From: Musa acuminata AAA Group
Taxonomy: Eukaryota; Streptophyta; Magnoliopsida; Zingiberales; Musaceae
Direction of reading: 5' to 3'
Assembly (NCBI RefSeq): GCF_036884655.1
Contig: NC_088338.1
Span: forward strand, 3,176,501 to 3,240,500
Length of the DNA stretch: 64,000 nt
Shown: positions 50,451-62,759 of the stretch, one piece after another
Layout of the letters: each line of letters opens with the position of its first letter
Position numbering within the stretch: position 1 is the first letter of the stretch
Notes under the pieces: generated by a model
What the model saw: only the letters and a program-made list of their open reading frames with translations
Told to the model about the DNA's origin: nothing
Databases searched by the model: none
Position numbers and translations under genes: made by a program

Positions 50451-53200
50451 CTGATATTTCTAAAGACAATAATAAAAGTAAAGATAATCCACTATATAAC
50501 TAAACGTTACGTAAATGCTACTATTTTCTTGATTTATAACGAAAGTGCCATTACCCGCCTCGACGTATTCCTACTATATAAAAGCTAAAACGGTTTTACC
50601 AACGAAAGCATTGAAAGAACCTTTTTGCCCTTCACAATCATAAATAAGACATATATGTCACTTCAAATTAATTAATACATCCTAACAAATAATATCTCAA
50701 CTATTTATTTATTGATCGATTACATGAATCCTTTTATAAATATCAAACTCTATTAAGGTTATATTACTATTTAAATTAAAAATGTTTTAATTTTTATTAT
50801 GATCCTTCTAGATATATTTTCCTAAAAGTAATACATAGCATCTTCTAACAATGGTTTACTATTCAAGGTTAAATGTTCAAAAAAAATTATTTATTAATAA
50901 ATATACACCTAAAATACTACTCTAGTGACATACTTAGCTCACTTAATAAATTTATGTCTATAATATTAGTATGGTTTAAAATTTTGTTAAATAAATTTTA
51001 TATTTAAAATATTGGTGGTGGTAGTATAGTATACCCATTTATAGAATTAAAAATCTTATTCATTGCTATGATGACAATGTACTAAACTCATTAAGGGTTA
51101 AAGGTACATTGACCTTTGGTAAATTTTATATACAAAAAAATTAATTTGATGGTTGATGGACAAAATTTACTTATTTAAATGTTGGAAATCCAAAATGAAT
51201 CTTGAACTATTGTAAGTGAATTCATTAAAATATATATTTTATATGAGGTATCAAATTTTTAATATTTGATAAGTGAGCTTGATACATCATCATCAATCTA
51301 GTATTTTAGACATGAAATATATTGGATGAGGTATCAAATTTGATAAGTGAATCTCATCTTCGCATCTCATGTTTATAAACAAAATAATGGATCATTTCAC
51401 TATTCATAATTTACAGAAGATTTATTTTTATTTTTGAATTCAAATCTCTATCTTTAAAACATTAAATATCATATTAAGGCCAAGTAATGAAAAAGATTCT
51501 CTACTCAAATCTCTTATCTATTAGAAATTAATAAGTTACTCTAAGAATAAATATATGATAAAAATACATAAACAACTACACATAAAACCTCAAAATATAT
51601 ATATAATTAATCTTAAATACTCATGAAACATATATAAATACCAACAACTTAATATAAAATGATAATATATAAATTTATTATGAAACTTATATGTTAGAAA
51701 AATAATAATAATTTTTATTCAATAAATAAAATCATACATTAGTCACATGCAACACATCTCGATGATATACATAATAGTCAAATAACAAAGTTATATATCA
51801 CATACTCTTTCAAGATGAAGAGTTTTACTTGGATGGAAAAACTCATATTACACTTCCAATATAGATGAAGTGGTGTTCTTCACCTATCAAAATGGGAATA
51901 TATTCGTCTTAATAATTTATGGAAAAATTATCTAATTGCCATTGACAATTTACTAATCTCTAAAGGGAATCATCTTATTCGTCCTCTATTATCCTCCATA
52001 GGAATATAATCAATCATAATCATTCATTTATTAATATATGCATACATTAAGTAGTATATTAAAATATTATAAAGAATAATGCTTAATATATGATCTACTA
52101 GACTATATTCATTTGTGGCTCTGCATTATAATAGATCCGGAGCTCATTTCATAAGTTTTACTTCTAATATGGACCATTCAACGTAGTAACATATAATACA
52201 TGATAATAATTATATTAATATCATCAATTTAATCTATAAAAAAAAGAAAAAAATTAATAATTATTTTTAAATAACTCACCCGGATGAAATTATTAATTTT
52301 ATCAAATCATAAAAATGTGAGGCATCAATCTCTTAATAGTTCTTAATCATGAATCCTAATTGAATAGTTTTACCTAGCTACATGGGTTGATTTACTCAAT
52401 CAACTTAACTCAAGTTAGATATTAATTTGACACAATTAAATTATATTTTAATATTTTCAAAAGTGCTTTAAAATATTATAAAATAATAATTAATCTCAAA
52501 TTTATTTTTGTTCATAAATTAACTAATTAGATTCATGATTCTAAATTTAAAACTAATTAAATCATAAAAAAATTACACATAATTTTTTGAAACATAAATA
52601 TGTCTAATTAAATAAATTATAACTATTATTAAATTAACTAATCATTCTAATATCATATTTAATGATCATTATTTATTAATCATAAAATTTTAAAATTTAA
52701 ATATTATTATGCATCATATAAATTATAATAATTCTAATGTCAAAAAATTAAAATATGAATTAAAAACTGATAAAATAAATCCAACCTCTCCTCAAGATCC
52801 TCTCTTCATGGAATTTTTTCCTCAATCTTCTAGTCAGGCTCAACCAGGAATAAGAGAGGAGTCCTTTACAAAGAAAAAGATTGAACTCTCCCCTTTATAT
52901 TTTAAAATTGCTTTATAATAAACTCTCAAAGATAGAATTATAATATTTATTTTTTATGGTTCACATATAAAAATAGAATTTTAATTATTTACCTTCTAAA
53001 AATCAAATCACTCATTAGAAAATAAATAAATTAATAATTTAGTTAATTTATAAATTTTTAAATTTATGGACATGATTAAAAAATCAATTTTAATCATTTT
53101 CTTAGCCATACTATAGATAAAAGGGAGTTAATAATTTAAATAAAATAATACAATATTTATGTTAAGAAAAAAAATCATGATTACAACTTTCCAAAAACAC
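50451..53200. other. Long AT-rich gene-poor stretch
   Basis: About 2.75 kb of very AT-rich DNA. No open frame resembles a known family. Probably decayed transposon or matrix-like sequence, but no terminal repeats could be defined. Confidence 0.5.
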
Positions 53201-53202
53201 TG

Positions 53203-53233
53203 TGCAGATATATATATATATATATATATCTGC
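53203..53233. repeat. (AT)n palindrome
   Basis: A TA run bounded by TGCAGA and TCTGCA makes a perfect inverted repeat of about 31 bp, able to extrude as a hairpin. Confidence 0.85.
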
Positions 53234-53511
53234 AAATTTTGTTTTTGTGCATCTTTCAACACCTTTTCATTTTTCATCTCCATCTTGGAGGATTTGGGCA
53301 TGAGAATCTACGATTTGAAGAGTGAATAAAATAGCATGAAATAAATGTAAGATTCCTTGAGTTCCAAAGCAAGATGAATTAAATGAAGAATATCTCCACT
53401 CCAGAAAACTGATGTTTAAGCAACTCAAGCACATTTTAATTTAATACTCTTTTTTCAGTTCCATGACTCTTAGATACATTTATCATCTCAGAATTCCAAT
53501 GTATAGCACCC

Positions 53512-53514
<3 letters not shown>

Positions 53515-53554
<40 letters not shown>
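53515..53554. repeat. (GA)n microsatellite
   Basis: About 19 uninterrupted GA units. Confidence 0.95.
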
Positions 53555-53558
<4 letters not shown>

Positions 53559-55410
53559 GAATTGATTGGAAAGAGACATTTTGATATAAATATTTTAGGG
53601 GAAGAAGAACTTCTAGTTGTTTGTGTGGCACAAGAAAGGAGTGGGTGGGGTTTGGTAGTATTGCTCCAAACTCATCCCTCTTTTTTCTCTTTACATGTCT
53701 TGAAATAATCATGTATTCATTGCCTAGTAGTGTTTCCAAGGTTAGTTGGATTATAGGTCATGTTGTCGAACAAATCTAACTTAAGGTCATGTATATTTGT
53801 TTTATTTTTAAGGCATGTTTGAGAGTAAAGAAGGTGCTTTTATAGATTCCAAGAAATCCCTTATATTATAGTCTTAAAGATAAATAACCAATGGAGAAGA
53901 ATATTCAATACAAGTGTGAGGTGTGTAATGAGGGGAAATATTCCTCATCTGCAGATGCATTTAACTCATGACAATGCATATTAATGAACTGAGAACATTA
54001 AAAGAATGAAATGGCCTAGCAAGATGGTCATGAATCTCCCAGATTGATGACAAGGAAGTCATTAACCAGTCCTTTCTCCAACTATGCTTAAGAAGTCCTA
54101 ATTTCTTCACCTAAAAACTAAAAAAGAAAAAAAGGGGGTAACACCAGTGGTTCTTCTTTCATTTATTTCTTCACCTAAAAGTCAGCACCAAACTTATGAT
54201 TTCTTCCAGTTAATTTCCTATTGCTGGAAGTTATCTAAGTAAATCAAATTTTTTGCTTGGCTATGGAGTTTGTGAGATTTAAAAGCACTTGGTTGACTTA
54301 TTGAAGAATGAGGACTAACTTTCCTTGAATTTGTACTTGCAACTAAAAATGTTCAATCCAAAATTCTGGTCTAAAATAGGAGTTAGGGTCAGTTATCAGA
54401 AATGAGAAAATGACAATTGTGATGCTATTTCTTTTGGATGCAAGTCCATTGAAGACAAGTGTATCCTTTTTTGTGAAGCTGATGCAGTGCTGCAGGGGAT
54501 ACAAACCAAAAGGCAGCTGGAAATAGAGCTTGTGTGTAAGTGGAGAATGACAATAGAATTTTGCAGGAAATTATTCAGTGGAAGAGCTCTCCACCTGAAA
54601 CATTTTGACTGCTTCTCTTGAACACACATGTGGAGAAGCTAATCAATCTGTTAACCAGGTTTCTGGGAGGAGATTGTCCCTCTCAATTTATGGATGTATT
54701 GATTTTTGATGCCTCTGACATTTAGAGTTTGTGTTTCATTAAGTAATACAAGTTTCTTTTATTTGGAAAAAATAAAATATGGAGTTCAGATTTGAGTACC
54801 TGACCTTCTTGGAGATTAAAGGCTTCACATTTATTGCATAAGCTTTTTCTACAGAACATTGCATAAGGGTTTGACTATTTCAAGCCTTTGTAATTGCAAG
54901 AAACTGTGACAGGCATTAATGTCACATCCTCATCTTCAGGGACATGAGTTTCTCTACAAAATTCTCCACATGTACACATACACAATACAGAACTCTGTGA
55001 AGGGCATTGTAAGACTGCTGTAACACCCAAGTGACCTTTTTGTCAGCAACACCAACTTTGCCAATATGGATATATCGAAAGATGTCCCACTTCAGCTCTG
55101 AGATTGACAGAGGGCAGAGCAGATGAAAAATTAGGATGGTTCCAACTCAAGAAATCAGGCCACCTGAAGAAAATTTCAAGCAGAAAGCAGAGAGAATTGA
55201 CACCTTTGGATCAGTCTGGTTGGTAGTAGCAGCAGGTGTTATACTTTTTTATTTTAGCAGTTGATGATGAAGGACCACACTATGGCCAAGGACAGTCCAA
55301 AAGTCATAGCCACCATGTTCTTCCAATAGAAATAACATGATGTATTACTCATTCAAATCCAGCATGATAGGAGATCACATGGTGGTGGAGGTCAATAATC
55401 TTTGTATAAT
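53555..55410. other. Intergenic stretch
   Basis: About 1.9 kb of mixed composition with no recognised coding family, tRNA or miRNA precursor. Confidence 0.4.
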
Positions 55411-55940
55411 AATATTACGTTTCCAAAGCCAGCATGAAAAATGACAGGTGAAGAAAATGACATGCTTTTATGAGGAGATGAACCTCCAACCCCATGCCTG
55501 CTTCCAGTCCAAGGTGGGATTTCTTTTGTGTGTTACTGAACATCACCATCACCTTACCATTTGCTTGATTGCAAAGGAAGACTTCCTCAACTTGCTGTTT
55601 AAAATTAACCCTCTGTGATCTTGTGGCAACTCCACAACTGGGTGAATAATCCTTGTATGTTGGTGTGATGTTTCCAAAGCCATGAAATATGATGACAAGT
55701 GAAGCAAATGACATTCTTTTACGGGGAGATGTTACTGCCACCACCAACCGGCTATTTGCTTGAATGCAAAGAAAGACCTCCCTCTTGCTTCTTTCATCTC
55801 TCTGTGATCTTGTATGATGACTAAGTGAAGAAAATGACATAGTATTAGAAGGTTATAAGCCCATGCCTCCTTCCAGTCCAAGCTGCTGCTTTTATCCCTC
55901 TGTGACATCATTGGCAACTCACACAACCGGGATGGGAAAG
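55411..55940. repeat. Degenerate tandem duplication, about 258-bp unit
   Basis: GTTTCCAAAGCCA begins one copy near 55411 and another near 55669. Each is followed by GTGAAG-AAATGACAT, a GGAGATG block, TTTGCTTGA-TGCAAAG-AAGAC and CTCTGTGATCTTGT. A third partial copy (about 55819-55935) repeats GTGAAGAAAATGACAT and CCATGCCT-CTTCCAGTCCAAG. The copies are shuffled and diverged. Long minus-strand open frames across them show no family similarity. Confidence 0.7.
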
Positions 55941-56963
55941 TAAGAGTGTTGAGAAGAGTTATGGCTTGGGTTCCAACTCCACTGTGCAGACATATAATGC
56001 TTGTTTTATGAGCAGCGCAATGAGTGGGGGGTGCATTGATGAGACTGCGTGATGCTGTTTCTTCTTCGCCAAGGATCCTCTTTGACGGAATAGGGTGAAG
56101 CCAAATGGATACATGTCCTTGGCCAGCTTTTGCCCTAATAATTCGCCACTGAGGAGGAAGACGGGGGCAGGTGAGCAACGGAAGTGGGAGCTACGACAGT
56201 TCCACTCTATAGGGCACCTTTTTATTCTTTTCTATTCCAAAATAAATATTCTAATTAAAGATAATTAAAATGATTAGAGAAGTCATCCCTGTCATCGGAG
56301 TGAATCAGAAAGACCAAACTTCCCTCTACAAAAGTTTTCATCCTTGATAGTTCTTCAGTAATCTACCAAACAGTGACTAGCCTTATTCTTCCATATGTAT
56401 ACACATTAAATTGTATTGTAAGATCTCAGAAGAATAATGTTTTCCAATTGAATTGGACAGCAATAATTAAAAGTGAGAACAAGACAGCTGAGAGTACCAA
56501 ATGTCTTGCAGCAGATGATCCCAATGGAGAAGGGTCTGTGTCCATGAAATGACTCAGAAAAGCTGTAACACTCCTATGTTGTGAAGTATTAGTAGGTTAC
56601 TCCAATGAAAGGATGATAAGCTGCAAAACTTTGACAGATAATTTTGGAGAGAATACAAATCACATTTGGAAAAATAAGGTTTTAACTAAATAATTTGGAC
56701 ATCAAATAATAAGCTCAGAATGATAACGTGCTGCAGCAATAAATAGCACAGCAACCCAACTCTTTCATGCGAACGAAGACCGGTCACTTGTATAGAGTAA
56801 TGAATAATTGTAAATTTGCTATACAGAGAATTTGTGAGGCTATGTTGAGAATAGGTTTACATAATTTGACTACTAAAACAGATTAGTTTTTAGTAGATCC
56901 CCTGAAATCCGAGAAAGCAACCATTAGTAGAACTTCAATGTGTTGTTACCTTCATATTCTCTG
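55941..56963. other. Spacer and 3' flank of the GT14 gene
   Basis: About 1 kb of AT-rich sequence; the last few hundred bases probably hold the 3' UTR of the minus-strand gene. Nothing else recognised. Confidence 0.4.
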
Positions 56964-59900
56964 CTACGAACCAAAGCCAAGCAAAGTGGGTGCCAATTGT
57001 AAGAGAGGCTCCAGTGTGCTTGGAGCAAACTTCCTTGCGAAAAGGTGACAGAGAGATGAAGGTTGGTTATTGTATGAACAATTTTGGCCCCCAAGGATTT
57101 TCTTGAGAAATGCTTCTGTTACATCGACCCCGCCGAAGGTTGCTGGGTGAGCACCACCTCTTGACCAGTCTACCCATGTAATGCTTCTGTTGGCCAAAAG
57201 ATTGGCTGATTCTATGAAGAGCATCGTAGGGAAGTAATGTTCATCCACATAACAATGTGGCTTGCAGAACCTTTTGAATTTTGGATAGTAAGTAGCATCT
57301 TTGACTATGCTAAGAGCCAGTTTCCTATTCACCTCAAACCACTGAGATGCCTTACGCCATTGGTCGATGTTCACTTCTGGTGCCATGTTCGGGTTATATC
57401 TTCCCCTTCCATATGGACCTGGATCATCAATCAGCCCGACAAAGCTATACCTTGATCTTATCAAGTATTGGTAGGTGATGTTGAAATTTGATAATGGAAT
57501 GCACGACTCAGACAACAGCACAAACCGTTCATTCGACAGATCAAGTAATGCATTTGCAAGGAGCCGTCTTTCAGCATCACACATACTCATCTGCCCCCAC
57601 TCAGACACCTATGCATTAGATGTTTAAATCAATTGAGAGTCCAATAAAACCATTTGTCTAATGAATTAGATATAAATAAAAGACAATGCAATTCCCAGTA
57701 TTTTAAAAGTTCATACTGGCAACATTATCACAAATGAGTAATTAACAAAATTGCTCCCACCATGTCATTTTGAGAAGACTAACCATAACAACATTCTATA
57801 AATTGATTACCCCATGATTCCTCGAGTCAAAAGATAAATAAACCAAACTAATTTATGACAAGAAAAGCATATTCTTAATCGAATCAATCTATGATATGAA
57901 AAAATACATCATGGTTGTCCTTGCACCAGAAAATAATTCTGGAGTGTTGCTTGATCAGGTTCTGGAGGCTTGTTGACCTCAATGTTGCAGAAATCTGATG
58001 CCGCTGTAAAGTATAACATGTATTTATTGGGAAGTGTTGTAACTCCTAGGCTAGTTATCCTACAGCTGAACCAAGCACTCTTTTTGGTCCAACCTATTCT
58101 AAACACTCATAAACTGATTATCATCTTCAAGAATCAACAGTATGTATTATATCTAAATAGGTCACTCAAAAGCATGGTTTTACAATACCAGTCATTGTTC
58201 GAATCAATCCCAGGATTTCTTGTCCAGACTAATTTGATTTTAGACCATACAACACTCAACCTTACCAAAAATTAAGAGTTAAATGCATTTGCACTAAATT
58301 CATCAAGCTCCTTTCATAAAAGTCGCCTATCATGATGTGATTGTGTCACGACCCGAGCTTATAAGCTAATTGGTCCATCAACTTCGTTTAACCTAAATCA
58401 CGATCAAAATGTTTAAGCTGAAGTTGATAGTAGTACACTCATCATATCCTCATAAGTCAATCTTAATTTTACCTCTTCTGATGTAGGACTAATCGAGATG
58501 TTATAATTTTTCCCACTCAAGGACTTGTCGTCCTCGTCAAGGCCCAACGTAGCTCAGATCAAATCCTAACATTGTGCATGTAAAGCGTAGCCCAGTAGTG
58601 GCTCTACGTCATGACGAGTCCTCTAACTCCATCCACAGGTAGCCGTTTCATACTCGATCTCCCCACCATACCCAAACACTAGGTCAGCTCTAATATTAAA
58701 TGTCACGACTCGGGCCTGATAAGCTAACTGGCCATCAACTTCCTTTGACCCAAACCACTGGCCAAAATGCTTAAGCTGAAGTTAATAATAGTACACTCAT
58801 CAGACCCTTATACGCCAATCTTAATCTTGCTCACTTTCGATGTGAGACTAATCAGGGTGTTACAATTTCTCCTACTCAAGACCAAAATTGGCTTATAGAG
58901 GTCTGATAAATATACTACTATCAACTTCAGCTTAAGCATTTTAACCAATGGTCTAATTAGCCCACTAGGCCCAAGTCGTGACAATTGGGATTTAAGCATG
59001 GTGAGAGGGTTCAAGTAAGAAAGGGCTACTTATGGATGGAGTCAGAAGACTCGTCACGGTGTGATACCACTACTGGGCTATGCCTCATATGCACCATACT
59101 AGGGTTTGATCTGGGCTATGCAGGGACTTAACAAGAACTTCAAGCTCTTAAGTGGAGAAAACTGTAACGTAACACCCTGATTAGTCCCACATCAGAAGTG
59201 GAAAAGACTAAGATTGACTTATAAAAGTTTGATGAGTATACTACTAACAACTTCAGCTTAAGTATTTTGATTAGTGGTTTAGGTCAAATGAAGTTGATGG
59301 GCTAGTTAGCCCATTAAGCTTGGGTCATGACAGATTGTCTTTAGATCTCTGTTGTATCTCACACAATATATGAATCAACTTTTGTTCTATGAGGCATTTA
59401 GATCATCAGTCGAATATGCATATTAAGCAAAATAAAAGTACATTAAAGTTCACAATGGACCAACTTGAAAACTTATCAATTGCATCAATGTACATTACAA
59501 TAGTAGTTTTGAATGCACAGAACAAGACAAGCAAGCCCAAGGCACCTTGATTGCATCAAGATAAAACCAATCCATCACAGTGCACCTCATTTGGACATAA
59601 GCACCAAGCATGAAAACTAAAATAATATTGATTAAACCTACACACGAATTTGTATATTGATTCCGATGCCAAATTCTAGAATTCCCTAACCTGCGGCAAG
59701 AAATGACTGGCAGCAACATGTGCTACTGTAGTGTTGTGCGCTGCTCTGTAGCTTGGGCCAAGTCCATGCTGGACCAAGGACAGTGATTTCAATAGGCGCT
59801 TGGGCGAGATGAGGCGAGGCCCAAGCGTCTCGCTTCATTTCCAGGCGGCACGCTTCAAAGAGGCACCGCCTGGGCGCTCGCTCGAGCCCAGGCGCCAGGC

Positions 59901-61941
59901 GCTTTGGGCGAGCGCCCGGGTTAAACCAAGCTACCGAACAATAATAATTGTTATTGTTTTGAATTTTGAGATTTTTTGTTAATGTGATATTGTGATTTTG
60001 TAAGATTTTTTCAATTTAATATCATATTTTTATTTAAATAATTATATTTATTAATTATATTATATATTTTTATATTTTAGCGCCTCGTTTCGCTCGGGCG
60101 AGCGCCTAGCACCTCGGGCGTATTTTGGACCTTGGCATTTTTTTAACGGCTAGCGCTTTTTAAATCACGGACCAGGGATCAGCAGGCTAAGACCAAGTTG
60201 GCATGGCATGATTGCAGGGATGTCTTCGCTCAAGCATGAACTGGCCTATCCTGACATATGGCTTGGCACATGGGCTGACCCATCCTGGCCTCACACTTAG
60301 TTTCCCCATCTTGCAATATCATCTAGCCCGTTACCATCTTCTTCTACTCCAATCTTCCCCTAATCCTGACTTCCTCCCTCCTCTGCAGCCCTTCCCTGTT
60401 CCTCCTTTCGATCTCCCTTTTCTCCAGAAGGGGAGATCATGACAGGCTCAATTTATGTTCCTCCGGAAGTTATCTGTAAGAGTCCTTAGTAATTGAGAAA
60501 AGAAGTCTATCACAAGTAAGATAGAGAAGGTGTGATATACTGCATATCGAATATCTACATTAGATTCTACAATAAACAAAATTTTCACCAATTTAATATC
60601 CCAAACATTACATTTTTTCCTATCTCCTCTGATACTTTTACTTTTCCTATCTTTGTTGCCATTGAGTCCTTCAGAAAATTCGATCAACAATAGGCTACTA
60701 ACATGATCCAATTAAAATTAGCAACTTACAATAGAGTATGATACCACTCTTTTGGTAGCTGATGAAGCCACATGAACAAGGCCAGACCAACTGATTGCAT
60801 ACACTTCGAACGAAGGACGTTGATAGCCTGTGGCTAATCCTTCTTAACGTCTATCTAAGCAGTAACCTAACATAAGTACACCCTAAAATTAGTACAACCA
60901 ACCCTGGATAACTTTTTATTAATTCAAGCGAAGAAGATAGCTATAAATTTAATATTTAAATTTGACAAGTTAGGATTCTCGGTTTCCATGGGAGAAGGAA
61001 GTTAATTTTGATTTAACATTATTCTTTACAAGACACTTTCTCATTTTTTTAACTGTCAATCCATAGATGCTCTGCAAAGCAAAGAATATTGACTTGTCAT
61101 ATAAATGGCACAAACTAATCCCAAGTATGACAGTGTCAGAAACATCCATTCTCAGAAAATCTGCATTAGCACAGGGTTGGATAAACCACATGGACAACTC
61201 GTCCTCGAGTAACATCTAACCCAAGGCAGCCTTGTGCGCGATATCTCTGCTAAAAGCCAACTGACTGAAAGCTGAGACACTCAAGCAAACTTAAGAAATG
61301 TCCATCAGACATTTTATTTAAGCTATTCCCAAGATGCAATTTTATAGATTTGGTACGTTATCAAGGACGATCCACAATACAAAGCAGCAAAAATGTTAAA
61401 AGCTTCAGTTTTTTGAGTGGGATGATGGATAGAATACCTTACTAGGGATCTGCCTCTTGAAGAAAACGGAGTCCGAAGTGAAGTTAATCTTGTAAGACGG
61501 ATGCGTATGGACGTAGATCGAGTAACGGCCTTCGTTCCCTCTGAAGAACCTCTCCCAGAGAGGGGAGAGCGGGAGAGGCCCCCTGGTCAAGAACATGAAC
61601 GCGACTTTGGGAACCCACTTGAACGGGTACTTCTTCACCAGCGGCACCCAGGACGCCCGCCAGAAGAGCTCTTCGTCGCTCATCGAGTGCATCAAATCGG
61701 ACGGCGGCTGGATCCATCGCTCCAGGCCGGCCGGCTTCTCGACGCAGGGCCGGAAGGCAGCGACAACAGGGGCGGCGACCTGCAGCCGCGTCAGGTACAT
61801 GCCGAAGACCGAGAATCCGACGCCTAGGGCGAGGAGAGGCAGCAGGACCTTAAGCAGGAGCCGCCGGGAGGCGCGGGGCTGGGCGGCCCTCGCCTGAGCC
61901 GACTCCTTCACGTCCTCGTACGAGGAAACCCTCAACTGCAT
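56964..61941 (-). CDS. GT14 glycosyltransferase (core-2/I-branching, DUF266)
   Basis: Golgi type II membrane glycosyltransferase of family 14; rice BC10 is a relative affecting wall composition. Exon 1 is 61941-61438 and exon 2 is 57608-56964, joined in phase 0 to 382 residues, the usual length. The N-terminal cytosolic stretch ([13 protein letters not shown]) is followed by one transmembrane helix (about 28-50, [20 protein letters not shown]). The catalytic part has [100 protein letters not shown] and [15 protein letters not shown]. All family blocks are intact. The single 3829-nt intron holds an inverted TRIM pair and a hAT MITE. The specific sugar donor and acceptor cannot be told from sequence. 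Confidence 0.94.
58344..58864 (-). mobile_element. TRIM copy 2 (LTR-internal-LTR, minus orientation)
   Basis: LTRs at 58344-58505 and 58701-58864 enclose a 195-bp interior. Read on the minus strand, the element runs TGTAACACC...TCGTGACA, a degraded initiator-tRNA-Met primer site (58688-58698), interior, purine tract GAGTGGGAAAAAT (58506-58518), then the second LTR. No coding capacity. The right LTR is followed by a second copy of the purine-tract end, showing it once continued into another unit. Confidence 0.85.
58884..59332 (+). mobile_element. TRIM copy 3 (plus orientation, 5' LTR truncated)
   Basis: A truncated LTR (about 58884-58983, ending AGTCGTGACA), interior 58984-59162 with the block TATGGATGGAGTCAGAAGACTCGTCA, purine tract AAGTGGAGAAAAC, then a full LTR (59163-59332) from TGTAACGTAACACCC to GGGTCATGACA. 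The LTR has GTCCCACATCA at 59184-59194 and TTATAAAA at 59219-59226. It lies head-to-head with copy 2; the pair together is flanked by GATTG (58339-58343 and 59333-59337). Confidence 0.85.
59781..60170. mobile_element. hAT-type MITE with GC-rich ends
   Basis: About 390 bp, starting CAGTGATTTCAATAGGCGCT. The complement of its other end reads CCGTGATTTAAAAAGCGCT, so the terminal inverted repeats match imperfectly over about 19 bp. Flanks ACCAAGGA (59773-59780) and ACCAGGGA (60171-60178) are an 8-bp target duplication with one mismatch, the hAT length. The subterminal regions are rich in GGCGC/GCGCC motifs and the centre is AT-rich. No transposase is present, so it would depend on an autonomous hAT element. 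Confidence 0.7.
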
Positions 61942-62220
61942 CCTCGCGAGATCAGGGTTTCACCATCTACCAAGACTACAGACGCAAGAAGTCTCCTACT
62001 TGATCAGCAACGGGAGAGGACAAGATCCAGATAGGAAATGGAAATCCCGGGAGATTTGGTAGGAGATACCAGTCTGTTTGGGCGTTGCCAGGGATGCAAG
62101 GTGCGGAGTCTTCGCGAACGGGACGGCGCGGCGGCTGAGGTTGTGAGCCCAAACGTATCAAGTGAGGGCTGATATGGGGCTGGGCCGAGATAATGTGGGC
62201 CGGGCTAAAACCACGCCACA
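61942..62220 (-). promoter_or_regulatory. 5' UTR and proximal promoter of the GT14 gene
   Basis: Moderately GC-rich sequence immediately upstream of the ATG; composition falls sharply after 62220. No individual element is certain. Confidence 0.4.
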
Positions 62221-62759
62221 CTAATTAAGATGGGATAGGCATTAATTAATCAAATTAATGCGCATAACACACATTAAATATTAAATACTGATATAACCAT
62301 AGTTTTCAATCAATGAGGGCACAACACGTGGAATCTTATACTGCACCTATAGAAGACTATAAACTTATTCGATATGTCGCATCAATAAAATATTTAAATG
62401 ATATATTCTTTCGTTGAATTATCTTATAAGATTAATTATATATAAAGTAATTTTTCATATATATATTTTTTTATTTAAAATAAATTGAATTAGTATTTAT
62501 AGTTTTAATGACTATGAATATGTACTAATTCGATCGTTAAAAGAATTTTGTTGGATAAATCATCGATATAATCATTCACGTAAGTCACTCGCTAAGTCAA
62601 ATTATCTTTGTTTCGTTTTGTTTCGAAAAATTATTTTATCAAGTTATCAATTTTGTTGGATTTTGTTTCGTTTCGTTTCGAAAAATATATATTTTCTTCG
62701 TGCGTCGGTAAAAAAAAATATTTTTTTTTGGAGAGAGAGACTATTTTTCTATTTCAATA
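62221..62759. other. AT-rich spacer
   Basis: About 540 bp with GTTTCGTTTCG-like short repeats near 62670. No gene seen. Confidence 0.4.

Noticed and set aside
55060..55260. miR156/miR157-like phrase (TTGACAGAGGGCAGAGCAGA)
   Set aside because: Several mismatches to the mature miRNA and no foldback partner seen.
59184..59226. A possible snRNA gene downstream of the USE/TATA pair
   Set aside because: No U6, U3 or other snRNA sequence follows; the motifs recur in every LTR copy of the TRIM.
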